18,470 nucleotides of DNA. It comes from Planctomycetaceae bacterium. GTDB taxonomy: Bacteria; Planctomycetota; Planctomycetia; Pirellulales; Lacipirellulaceae. Position 1 is the first letter of the stretch; each line of letters begins with the position of its first letter. Shown in pieces: positions 6,794 to 14,128 of this stretch. The DNA lies in NCBI GenBank assembly GCA_002713555.1, contig PATG01000016.1, positions 2,390-20,859 of the forward strand, given 5' to 3'. The position numbers and the translations under genes are program-made. The notes beneath the pieces are model-generated. The model searched no databases and was not told the DNA's origin. It was given only the letters and a program-made list of their open reading frames with translations.

Positions 6794-8383
6794 TTAAGGC
6801 AAAAGACGCAATGCCATCCGAGGCGAGCATATTGCAAGAACTGTCAGTAGAGAGAGAGTGGTAGTCGTTGGTTCTGGAACTGCCATTGAGCTAGCCAAGA
6901 AAGACGTGGTTTCGCCGAACTGTCTTTGCCAGATGAGAAAATCTTCACCGTTGTTAAGTGCGTCCAGATTCGCGTCAGCCATGATTCCTTCGAAACCATA
7001 CGAGGTGTCAAAAGAATCTAGGTCGTCTAAGTCCACCAGCCGGTCATGATTTATGTCGGATGTATCAAACAGTGTGTATTCGTTTTGCCAGATAAGAAAA
7101 TCGGTGCCATCAGAATTCCCATCGTTATTAATGTCTGCCATGTCATCTAGGGCATACGAATTTTCCCAAGGTGTTATGTCCTCAGTATCGACGGGGCCTT
7201 GCTGGTTTAAGTTGGCCGGACTATCCACGAATTCAATTTCAGAAGTAACACTACGTTGCCATTGGAGGAAATCGGCACTATTCACCATATTGTCTCCGTT
7301 GACGTCGAAATGAGGTTTATTGTTGTAAAGATTCCACAATGTATAGTCCTTGTGGTCAGTAATTCCATCGTCGTTAAAATCTGCAGATGGTTCGAATGAT
7401 AACTGAAATTGGAACTCATTTTCTGTGTTTGTTGCCCAGACATCCAGGGTGGGGGAATAGGTGCGCACCTGAACCGTTTTACCGTCCTCCAAGAATTCTA
7501 AAAGTCTTAAATACCCATTTCCACCATTGGCTTGTTCTTGAGCATTGAATACGATTTCGTGCACTAGATTTCCATTGTCGCCAACGCTTGTTTGATACCC
7601 GGTAGTTAATGGTCCGTAAAAATCACTATCGGCATTGTCAAGGAAATGCCCATTCATAACGAGTTCAAAGTTTTCATGTTGACTCAAAAGATCATTCCAG
7701 ATTGGATCACCATGGGCCGCACTGCGAAACACATTCTTTGTGCCATCAGGATAGAGGCCCCCTTCTCGCAAATACGCATGAGTTAAAAGTACTGCGGTAT
7801 GGTCAGCAAATTGGGGTAATCCAGCTATGGAGTCTGCCCATGCGACGACTTCTGGACGCGTTTCCCACTCCAGGGCAAACACTAACATCTTACGACCGTC
7901 GGGCGTCTCAAATGTGCTATAAGAGTTTTCTAGCCTTCCCGGAATACGTTCAACAGTCATCGTTGAATTAAGTGAGCTATCACTCAGTGAGAAGTAATCA
8001 TTTAACAATGTGCTATCCCGGATAAGGTTGTCTTCTGAATCATAGTTATAGTCGTGATTTCCTGTTATTAAAATGTAGGGTACTTCGTCCATAAGTGGGG
8101 TATGCGCACTAACGGCATTGGTCCACTGCCTAGCAGAATTAGTACCTGTGATATCCCCCTGGCCTGCCACAAGGAGTATATTTCGTGAGTCCTTGTTGTC
8201 AGCAATCCATTGCATTTGTGCATTGTAGACAGATAGTGAACCCCCAAAATAGTTTTGTGTATCCGGAACAACCGCCATCGTCCACGAAACTCCAGAAGCA
8301 TGGGCAAGTAGGGCTGTACCCAATACAAAGGCAATACCAAGAAGGGCGCTACCCAGTTTGCAATGTATAGGAAAATGGATCAT
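6794..8383 (-). CDS. Secreted calcineurin-like metallophosphoesterase with dockerin-type repeats and PEP-CTERM tail
   Basis: Counting from a possible GTG start at 8413 (539 residues), an N-terminal hydrophobic signal peptide spans about 17-38, ending ALLAHASG. I prefer the ATG at 8383 (residue 11), which puts the signal peptide at the very N-terminus and gives 529 residues. Phosphoesterase metal-site motifs are VVPDTQNYF (48-56), GQGDITG (84-90), ITGNHDYNYD (116-125), LLTHAYL (209-215) and MNGHFLDN (253-260). Five Asp-rich EF-hand/dockerin-like repeats follow near 345, 370, 427, 453 and 480, several ending FLxWQ. The protein ends with VPEP (512-515), a hydrophobic stretch and an Arg-containing tail, a PEP-CTERM sorting signal for an exosortase. 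It should be exported and processed at the cell envelope. Substrate is unknown. It is transcribed against the polymerase gene and may modify, cleave or simply accompany the exopolysaccharide. Confidence 0.85.
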   Translation of the reverse strand: MIHFPIHCKLGSALLGIAFVLGTALLAHASGVSWTMAVVPDTQNYFGGSLSVYNAQMQWIADNKDSRNILLVAGQGDITGTNSARQWTNAVSAHTPLMDEVPYILITGNHDYNYDSEDNLIRDSTLLNDYFSLSDSSLNSTMTVERIPGRLENSYSTFETPDGRKMLVFALEWETRPEVVAWADSIAGLPQFADHTAVLLTHAYLREGGLYPDGTKNVFRSAAHGDPIWNDLLSQHENFELVMNGHFLDNADSDFYGPLTTGYQTSVGDNGNLVHEIVFNAQEQANGGNGYLRLLEFLEDGKTVQVRTYSPTLDVWATNTENEFQFQLSFEPSADFNDDGITDHKDYTLWNLYNNKPHFDVNGDNMVNSADFLQWQRSVTSEIEFVDSPANLNQQGPVDTEDITPWENSYALDDMADINNDGNSDGTDFLIWQNEYTLFDTSDINHDRLVDLDDLDSFDTSYGFEGIMADANLDALNNGEDFLIWQRQFGETTSFLASSMAVPEPTTTTLSLLTVLAICSPRMALRLLP

Positions 8384-8754
8384 TGTGGATCGTCTAGCGT
8401 TGATTGGTCCCACCAGATCGACAAAATCTACGGGCAGCTTTGTTGGGCGGGTTAGGCAGTAACGCCGATGGGCATCTATGCCGATGGACGTAGATGTACT
8501 ACTTTGATTTTTGTGGGGAAGTCAAAAAAATCAAGTTTTTTGTTATTGAGGGGGCAAAACCCTCAAGTAATTGCCTAATTGACAATAGAGACCAATAGCA
8601 AAAGTGACAGGGTGCATAAACAAAAATCTCTAACCATATCGACTCGCTACAATTATCAGTTTTTAAATGTTAGCGTTCTCAGGTTATTAGAGTATTTTTG
8701 CGTTGGCATCATGAACGCTTTGCTCTAAGGAAAAGTAATCTTGCAAAAAAACGT
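8384..8754. other. Gap upstream of the phosphoesterase gene: repeats and hairpins, no gene
   Basis: No coding frame is convincing in these 371 bases. Three structures are visible. GCCGATGG is repeated directly at 8464-8471 and 8480-8487, and CATCTA (8473-8478) with TAGATG (8491-8496) forms an inverted pair overlapping the second copy, in the minus-strand leader of the phosphoesterase. A 7-base-pair hairpin lies at 8546-8566. AGCGTTC and GAACGCT arms flank a long loop at about 8663-8718, beyond the methyltransferase stop. The region probably combines the end of the methyltransferase transcript with the phosphoesterase promoter. Confidence 0.5.
8546..8566 (-). terminator. Hairpin, possible weak terminator of the methyltransferase transcript
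   Basis: TTGAGGG (8546-8552) and CCCTCAA (8560-8566) pair perfectly around a 7-base loop. On the minus strand the stem is followed by TAACAAAAAACTTG and then a run of seven T. The T-run is about 14 bases past the stem and could itself pair with the preceding A-run, so termination is only a possibility. It lies about 190 bases downstream of the methyltransferase stop. Confidence 0.25.
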
Positions 8755-9660
8755 CTACTTCTTACGCAATAAAAAAGCGGTCTGAAAATCGTAGGCTTCT
8801 GGTGTTATGGACAGGGTTTCGAAAAAGGGATCCAACATTTCCGTCAGGTATTCGGAGTCGTAGAAAACCTGCGAACGCATGAAGCGACCAATAGTGAACA
8901 TCCCAAAATCTCGATTTTCGTAGTAGTGCTTATGGCAAGACAGTGTCTTTGCTATAAAATCCTTCTGTTGACTTAAGATGCGAATGGTATCATTGTCGTG
9001 AATTGTGATATAGAGTTTGCCATCTTTTTTGGTGACCCTTCTAAGCTCCATAAGCCATGCGTCAGTCAAGTCATCAATGTGTGTGAAGACCGATCCGGCA
9101 TAGATGAAATCAAAATAACCATCTTCAAAAGGAAGATGTGGCGCAGTGGTAGTGGTGAAAAAATGGAAGGGCGGGCTTAAATATTGTTTGCACCAAACAA
9201 TATGATCTGCGCTGATGTCGGTTCCCCATACCTCACCTTTTTCAGCTTCATCGGCAAAACAACGAAGCATCCGTGCCCCAGCGCAACCGAACTCGAGGAT
9301 ACGACTTTCTTCCGCGAACGAATGCCCAGATTCATCTAGAATACGACGCATGTTGCCGACGTGTTTTTTTCCTGAATCCAACCACTCTTCGGCAGTTTTC
9401 CCGTAGCCATACCACAATTTTTCCGGAGGAACCGGCAATTCAGCACCCTCGGCCCGTGGTGCGACTTTAGGGATCATGTACGAGTAAGAGCTTTTGCGAT
9501 GTGGGAAAAAGGTAACAAAATAAGGCAAGATTGTTGGTTGGATGAATAGTGCCTGAAATTTTGTGAATAGATATTGCAGAAATACCCGAACTCTTCCATG
9601 AACAACGTAGTTCCGAAAGAAGTATCGTGCCCTTCCAAACAAGGTAACTCGTTGTGTCAT
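8755..9660 (-). CDS. Class I SAM-dependent methyltransferase
   Basis: The 301-residue protein has a Rossmann methyltransferase core. Motif I is ILEFGCAGARML (121-132), the acidic end of strand 2 is WGTDIS (145-150, D148), and LPFEDGYFDFIYAGSVFTHI (176-195) is the usual post-motif region seen in Methyltransf_11/25-type enzymes. The N-terminal 60 residues are basic and aromatic with a hydrophobic stretch (about 26-52), which might give a membrane-peripheral location. The C-terminal part after 220 is an extra cap region. In this context the likely role is methylation of a sugar or lipid intermediate, but the acceptor cannot be read from sequence. The start is ATG at 9660 with a weak AGAAAGA upstream. 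It is on the same strand as the phosphoesterase gene but separated by over 370 bases, so co-transcription is uncertain. Confidence 0.8.
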   Translation of the reverse strand: MTQRVTLFGRARYFFRNYVVHGRVRVFLQYLFTKFQALFIQPTILPYFVTFFPHRKSSYSYMIPKVAPRAEGAELPVPPEKLWYGYGKTAEEWLDSGKKHVGNMRRILDESGHSFAEESRILEFGCAGARMLRCFADEAEKGEVWGTDISADHIVWCKQYLSPPFHFFTTTTAPHLPFEDGYFDFIYAGSVFTHIDDLTDAWLMELRRVTKKDGKLYITIHDNDTIRILSQQKDFIAKTLSCHKHYYENRDFGMFTIGRFMRSQVFYDSEYLTEMLDPFFETLSITPEAYDFQTAFLLRKK

Positions 9661-9755
9661 CAGAGTATCTTTCTAAGGAGTCTTAAGGAGAATTCGGCAT
9701 GAGAAGCTGTTTAACATCGAGTCAAATCTACGGATGTTTCAGCAATTGGTGTAAT

Positions 9756-10100
9756 TCAACAATCGAAAAACCCCTCAACCTGATTCACGCGGTCTAGGTG
9801 GAAATGCGAACGCGACCTGTGATTATGGCAAGACTGAGGAAGTTGAATCTGCATTGTAATTTCCTGCCACACCCGATGCAACCTTTCACTAATGCCACTG
9901 CCTGTTGCAGGCGAACTATTAGCCGAGGGAGCGCTAATAAAACGGGTTGTATCAATCGCATGAATAGAGGCAAGGTTCTTTAATGACATGGTGTGATACA
10001 GAATAGTGATTCTAGGTAGCAGATCGGAGCTGTTGATCGCTTTTGCTGAAGGGCGAGTAGTGGACTGCTGCAAACTAGAATCAGCTTGTTGAAGACTCAT
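9756..10100 (-). CDS. Uncertain small open frame, no recognised family
   Basis: A frame of 114 codons runs from ATG at 10100 to TGA (a TTG nine bases upstream would add three codons). The product is Ser/Thr/Gln-rich at the N-terminus and basic and His-rich near the end (QSCHNHRSRSHFHLDR). It has no signal peptide, membrane span or motif I recognise. There is no good Shine-Dalgarno. Codon choice is not obviously unlike the neighbours. A frame of this size can arise by chance in a 568-base gap, so I treat it as doubtful: it may be a chance frame, a small local protein or the remnant of a decayed gene. Confidence 0.15.
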   Translation of the reverse strand: MSLQQADSSLQQSTTRPSAKAINSSDLLPRITILYHTMSLKNLASIHAIDTTRFISAPSANSSPATGSGISERLHRVWQEITMQIQLPQSCHNHRSRSHFHLDRVNQVEGFFDC

Positions 10101-10130
10101 ATTCGCCAAGGAATCGTTGGCCGTGACTAG

Positions 10131-10150
10131 ATTCGATGGTAGAATCGAAT
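10131..10150. repeat. 7-base inverted repeat upstream of the glycosyltransferase start
   Basis: ATTCGAT (10131-10137) and ATCGAAT (10144-10150) are perfect arms around the 6-base spacer GGTAGA. The left arm overlaps an in-frame ATG at 10136 that would extend the glycosyltransferase by 31 residues. The site is therefore either a leader hairpin or operator about 80 bases before the preferred start at 10229, or part of the coding region if the long start is real. Confidence 0.3.
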
Positions 10151-10228
10151 AGTCTTGTTCAATCGGTATTTGTAGCCTCGTTCATTTCCCTTGGGAATTT
10201 CACCTCGCAACGGCATCTATGTAAAAGT

Positions 10229-11371
10229 ATGAATTCCAATAAGAAGCCTATTGTTGCGATATACGGCGTCTTGCCACCCCCTGTCACAGGGATGACCGTT
10301 TGTACGGAAAGAATTGCGGAAAGCCTTTCGTCGTCCGGTTCGGTGAGACGGCTGAACTTGTCTGATGGCTCAGCCAAAATTGGACGTTCTTTAATGATAC
10401 GTAAATTCATTAATGCATTTTTAATTGCACTGCCTCGTTTGTTATTAAGTAGTAGGCCTGCAGGATCAGTGCTTTATATGCCCTTGAATGCAAGTGCTTC
10501 GATATTTCTTAATATTGCAGCAATCATTGTAGGGAGGATACGCGGCTACCGCATAGTAATCCACCATCACGTCTACGCCTATCTCAATAACAAAAGCAGG
10601 CTTGTCTCATTTCTGAATTATTTTTTGAATCAGAAAAGCCTTCAGATTGTGCTCTGCCCAGGTATGCTCGATTTAATGCGACGCCAGTATCGGATTCGAT
10701 CCAGTTGTGCCGTAGTGCCTAGCACGATTATGCTATCTGCCGATAATAATAGCGTTGGTCCAAAAGATAACAATTCAATCAAAAGACCTCTCCTGCGAAT
10801 GGGTCACCTTAGTAATTTGACGGTATCCAAAGGGGCCCTGGAGGTTATCGAAACATTTGTTCTGGTGCGCAACCAAGGTCATAAAATCAAGTTAGTGATG
10901 GCAGGTCCTATCTGCGAGCCCGAAGTAGAGAAAGCGATTGCAAAGTGTCAAACGCGTTTTGGAAATGATTTTGAGTATCGGGGGCCTCTCTACGGTCCGG
11001 CGAAAGACGAATTCTTTAGCGAAATTGACGTGTTTCTCTTTCCTACACGATATAAGAACGAAGCCCAGCCCATTGTCTTGAGCGAAGCTTTCCAGCATGG
11101 GAATCCGGCGATTACGATACTGCGTTCGTGTATTCCATCGTTATTAGGTGACAACAAGCACTGGGGCGTTTCAATCGACGACGACTATGTTGCGGAAGCT
11201 ACACGAAAGATAGTCCACTGGATTAATACCCCGAATGTATTTCAGGAGGAACGCATTGCCGCCTACAAACAGGCGGATTTACTCCGAGAGGGTGCCCAAA
11301 TTGCACTCAATGCATTTGCATCCTGGGTCTACCAGGGCAGCGAAGACGGATTTGTGATACCACCGAGGTAG
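10229..11371 (+). CDS. GT4-family glycosyltransferase (GT-B fold)
   Basis: The 380-residue protein begins with a typical Rossmann strand and glycine-rich loop, KKPIVAIYGVLPPPVTGMTV (6-25), of retaining GT-B enzymes. The C-terminal donor-binding domain shows MGHLSNLTVSKG (191-202), a strand-type stretch IKLVMAGP (220-227) and the E-x7-E signature in EAQPIVLSE (278-286) after DVFLFPTRY. I chose ATG 10229 because the domain starts immediately after it. An in-frame ATG at 10136 would add 31 residues (VFVASFISLG and a basic stretch) that do not look like part of the fold and would cross an inverted repeat. It should add one sugar to the lipid-linked repeat unit at the cytoplasmic face. Donor and acceptor are unknown. 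It is separated from the next gene by almost 500 bases and a possible terminator, so it may be its own transcription unit. Confidence 0.85.
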   Translation: MNSNKKPIVAIYGVLPPPVTGMTVCTERIAESLSSSGSVRRLNLSDGSAKIGRSLMIRKFINAFLIALPRLLLSSRPAGSVLYMPLNASASIFLNIAAIIVGRIRGYRIVIHHHVYAYLNNKSRLVSFLNYFLNQKSLQIVLCPGMLDLMRRQYRIRSSCAVVPSTIMLSADNNSVGPKDNNSIKRPLLRMGHLSNLTVSKGALEVIETFVLVRNQGHKIKLVMAGPICEPEVEKAIAKCQTRFGNDFEYRGPLYGPAKDEFFSEIDVFLFPTRYKNEAQPIVLSEAFQHGNPAITILRSCIPSLLGDNKHWGVSIDDDYVAEATRKIVHWINTPNVFQEERIAAYKQADLLREGAQIALNAFASWVYQGSEDGFVIPPR

Positions 11372-11466
11372 ATGGTAGATAATGTGGCTCATTGTTTAGA
11401 GTAGGGACCTTCAGCCAAGAGTAAACGAGGTACACCAACTTTGGCGATAAAACGCTAATCGTTATG

Positions 11467-11490
11467 GCCTGATACACCAGGCTGCTTTTT
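11467..11490 (+). terminator. Probable Rho-independent terminator after the GT4 gene
   Basis: GCCTG (11467-11471) pairs with CAGGC (11478-11482) around the loop ATACAC, and two G-U pairs could extend the base. The stem is followed by TGC and five T (11486-11490). It lies 95 bases after the glycosyltransferase stop. The stem is short, so efficiency would be modest. TCAGGC at 11490-11495 offers a competing partner for the same GCCTGA. Confidence 0.4.
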
Positions 11491-11510
11491 CAGGCACCGT
11501 TGGAGATGCG

Positions 11511-11538
11511 AGCCAAATAGGAATTGCAGCATTTGGCT
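11511..11538. repeat. 8-base inverted repeat (stem-loop)
   Basis: AGCCAAAT at 11511-11518 is the exact reverse complement of ATTTGGCT at 11531-11538, with a 12-base loop. It lies about 20 bases after the T-run of the preceding hairpin and is followed by ATTCTTTC rather than a clean T-run. It may strengthen termination or form a separate RNA structure. Confidence 0.35.
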
Positions 11539-11862
11539 ATTCTTTCAGGTGTGATTTTGTCGATTGTGGCCATATTTTCCGCATCCCTGCGTGTAAATCC
11601 CTCATATTGCCCAATTTAAGTTGGTTGGCCGATTACCAAATGTCGTTCGTATGGACTAGACTTGAAGGGGTTGTATCTGTTGGCAATTACTGGTAGGTGA
11701 TCCTTACCAAGCCATCGATTCATGGTGACTGTGATTGGTTGCGAGACAATCTAGTCCCGATAGGTCCAGTTACACTTTTTTCTAACTTTTCCGGATTGCG
11801 CCAACGTGGCTCAGTTTGGTATCCGTGTACATATTTAACAATATGCTTGAGAGAAATTGGTA

Positions 11863-14064
11863 ATGTCGAATAGAAAACGAATCATCAACATTTTATGTAC
11901 TCTTGGCCCGTCTTCGATGAACCAAGCCACCATCGAGCGGCTTGAGGAACGCGGAGTCAATCTCTTCCGTATCAACCTTTCGCATACCCCTCTTGATAAA
12001 ATTGCTGAGACTATCGAGACGATTCAAAAGTATTCAAAAAGAGATACTCCCATTTGCCTCGACACTGAAGGAGCACAGGTTCGCAATGGTACGATGGTAC
12101 CTGACACAGTGGTCAAGGATCGACAGCATATTCGCCTTGTAAGTGATCCGGTTATTGGGACGGAAGAATGCATATCGCTTACACCCACCTCAGTTTTTAG
12201 CGAACTCAAGCCAAACAGCTTAGTCGGGATTGATTTCGATGGCGTCGTGTTGCTGGTTTTAAAATCGGATGAAAATAGTGCAGAAACTGTGGTGCTTAAT
12301 GGCGGACGAGTCGGGTCCAATAAAGCAGTGATTGTCGATCCAGCACCCGTCCTTCCTCCACTTTCTGAAAAGGATATCGAGGCAGTAAAGATTGGGAATA
12401 GCTACGGGATCACGCACTATGCGCTTTCCTTTGCCAATCGTGCTGATGACGTGAGGGCTCTAAGAAAACTCACAGGACCCGATTCTACCATTATCTCTAA
12501 AATCGAGAGTAAATTAGGTGTGCGAAATCTCGATGAAATTATGGTTGAAACGGATGAGATTCTCATAGACAGAGGTGATCTATCGCGGGAAGTCCCATTA
12601 GAGAATATCCCACTCCTCCAAAAAGCCATTCTGCGTAAAGCAAATATTGTTAATACGCCTGCCAATGTAGCGACAAATCTACTTGAATCAATGATTGTAA
12701 ATCGCAAACCGACTCGTGCAGAATTAAACGACATCATCAATACCATGATAGATGGTGCCAATGGTTTGGTTCTTGCTGCTGAATGTGCTATTGGCAAACA
12801 TCCAGTTGGTGCGGTTGATATGGTGCTCAGTTTAGTGGAGCGTTTTCACCGATCTTTAGACGGTCACCGTGTGGAGGATCTTCTGGAATCTGGTCAATTG
12901 CTGTTGCCCTCCCTACATGGCACTAATCCGCTCCACGACGGTCGACCGATCCCGTTCCGTAAAACAACGAGTAGTATGTTGGCCAAATTACCCGGGGTCG
13001 AAATCGACCTGGAAACGGCTATGGATGTTGAGCAGATCGCCCATGGTGTTTATTCGCCATTGGAAGGATTCATGACGCAGGACGAGTTAGAGAGTGTCTT
13101 GGAATCCAATCGCCTCCCATGTGGTGCTGTTTGGACGATGCCAATTCTATTGCAAGGGAAGAGCCAGGAGTATGCCGCTTTTGAGCCAGGTCAATCAATT
13201 CGTTTGATTGACCGTCGCTCTGGCGAATCAATTGCTGTATTGCATCTCGAAGACAAGTACGAAGTCGATTTGAATGATGTCGCAAGCCGTTGGTTTGGTA
13301 CTACCGACAAGTCTCATCCAGGCGTTAATCGTTTTATGGAGCGGGGCATAACGATGTTGGGAGGTCCAATCGAGTATTTAGGGCCTGCGAATACGGCTCG
13401 TTCACCTTATCAGCTTACGCCGAATCAAACGCGAATGTTGTTTGATATTAAAGGTTGGAGCAAGATTGTTGCATTCCACACGCGTAACGTGCCTCACAAA
13501 GGCCATGAGCATGTCATTGCGAATGCAGTAGAACGAAGCAATGCCGATGGTGTGTTGATTCATCCCGTAGTAGGGCCTAAGAAGGCGGGCGATTTTTTGC
13601 CGGATATGATACTGGGTGCTTATGAGCGGTTGATCGAAGCGGCATTCCCAAATGCACTTCTCGCCGAATTTAGTACTTATTCACGATACTGTGGACCTCG
13701 CGAGGCTATCTTTACAGCCCTTTGTCGTAAAAATTATGGCTGCACACATTTTGTACTGGGGCGTGATCACACAGGTGTGGGAGATTTCTACGCGCCGAAT
13801 GCTAACCGCGATCTATTTGATTCGTTAGGGGACATTGGCATAGCACCTGTATTTTTTGATACGGTCTACTATTCCAAAGGGGCTGGTGCGACACTTGAGA
13901 CGTGTGATCCAGACAAGAATGATTGCCAGTCTATTTCAGGTACCATGATTCGCGACCTTCTCACAAAAAACCAACCAGTTCCCGAATGGTGTATGCGAGA
14001 AGACATTTCTAACTGGTTGTTAGAAAGGAAGAATGCAGGACACTCATTATTTGTAGGGCAGTGA
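11863..14064 (+). CDS. sat: Pyruvate kinase (A/B domains)-ATP sulfurylase fusion protein
   Basis: One uninterrupted 733-residue frame. Residues 1-330 are a pyruvate kinase-like module: RINLSH (36-41), DTEGAQVR (67-74), a B domain (about 75-165), ISKIES (211-216, catalytic-type K213 and Mg-ligand-type E215), RGDL (237-240, D239), VATNLLESM (269-277), TRAE (284-287) and AECAIGKHP (306-314). The pyruvate kinase C domain is absent. Residues 345-733 are ATP sulfurylase: a PUA-like N-terminal part with SPLEGFMT (398-405), then the active-site HTRNVPHKGH (539-548), GRDHTGVGDFY (633-643), and SISGTMIRDLL (690-700) near the end. This domain should make APS and pyrophosphate from ATP and sulfate. The kinase module could regenerate ATP from PEP and ADP, but that is inference, and K of the usual DTKGPEIR motif is E here. 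ATG 11863 is preferred to a TTG six bases earlier. A PAPS sulfotransferase gene follows after 64 bases. Confidence 0.9.
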   Translation: MSNRKRIINILCTLGPSSMNQATIERLEERGVNLFRINLSHTPLDKIAETIETIQKYSKRDTPICLDTEGAQVRNGTMVPDTVVKDRQHIRLVSDPVIGTEECISLTPTSVFSELKPNSLVGIDFDGVVLLVLKSDENSAETVVLNGGRVGSNKAVIVDPAPVLPPLSEKDIEAVKIGNSYGITHYALSFANRADDVRALRKLTGPDSTIISKIESKLGVRNLDEIMVETDEILIDRGDLSREVPLENIPLLQKAILRKANIVNTPANVATNLLESMIVNRKPTRAELNDIINTMIDGANGLVLAAECAIGKHPVGAVDMVLSLVERFHRSLDGHRVEDLLESGQLLLPSLHGTNPLHDGRPIPFRKTTSSMLAKLPGVEIDLETAMDVEQIAHGVYSPLEGFMTQDELESVLESNRLPCGAVWTMPILLQGKSQEYAAFEPGQSIRLIDRRSGESIAVLHLEDKYEVDLNDVASRWFGTTDKSHPGVNRFMERGITMLGGPIEYLGPANTARSPYQLTPNQTRMLFDIKGWSKIVAFHTRNVPHKGHEHVIANAVERSNADGVLIHPVVGPKKAGDFLPDMILGAYERLIEAAFPNALLAEFSTYSRYCGPREAIFTALCRKNYGCTHFVLGRDHTGVGDFYAPNANRDLFDSLGDIGIAPVFFDTVYYSKGAGATLETCDPDKNDCQSISGTMIRDLLTKNQPVPEWCMREDISNWLLERKNAGHSLFVGQ

Positions 14065-14128
14065 CGGTTAGCCTTTTACTCGATTGAATTGTCTTGCTGA
14101 TTGTGGGGTCTGTGCATAGTTGGGTGCC

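Larger units (their letters stand above)
9661..10228. other. Divergent gap between methyltransferase and glycosyltransferase genes
   Basis: This 568-base stretch separates divergent genes and should contain both promoters. It holds one uncertain minus-strand reading frame (9756-10100, listed separately), a small GCCTG/CAGGC hairpin at about 9900-9912, and a perfect 7-base inverted repeat at 10131-10150. No sigma-54 element or clear sigma-70 promoter was identified by eye. Confidence 0.45.
11372..11862. other. 491-base gap with two tandem hairpins, no gene
   Basis: No coding frame is convincing. The first 170 bases contain a GC-rich hairpin with a T-run (11467-11490) and then an 8-base-pair stem-loop (11511-11538). 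The remaining 320 bases should carry the promoter of the fusion gene, but I could not identify -35/-10 or sigma-54 boxes with confidence. A GAGAG purine stretch just before the ATG at 11863 is a reasonable ribosome binding site. Confidence 0.5.

Noticed and set aside
6858..7313. Plus-strand open frames opposite the phosphoesterase repeats (also 1520-1810 and 7702-7971)
   Set aside because: They lie wholly antisense to well-supported genes and reflect the repetitive, biased codon pattern of those genes.
10136..10228. Upstream in-frame extension of the GT4 gene (31 residues)
   Set aside because: The glycosyltransferase fold starts right after the ATG at 10229; the extension crosses an inverted repeat and does not resemble the family N-terminus.
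11372..11862. Additional sigma-54 element upstream of the fusion gene
   Set aside because: Several TTGGC starts are present, but none has GC ten bases after the GG.
12417..12797. 126-codon minus-strand frame inside the pyruvate kinase module
   Set aside because: It is antisense to conserved catalytic motifs and has no recognisable features.
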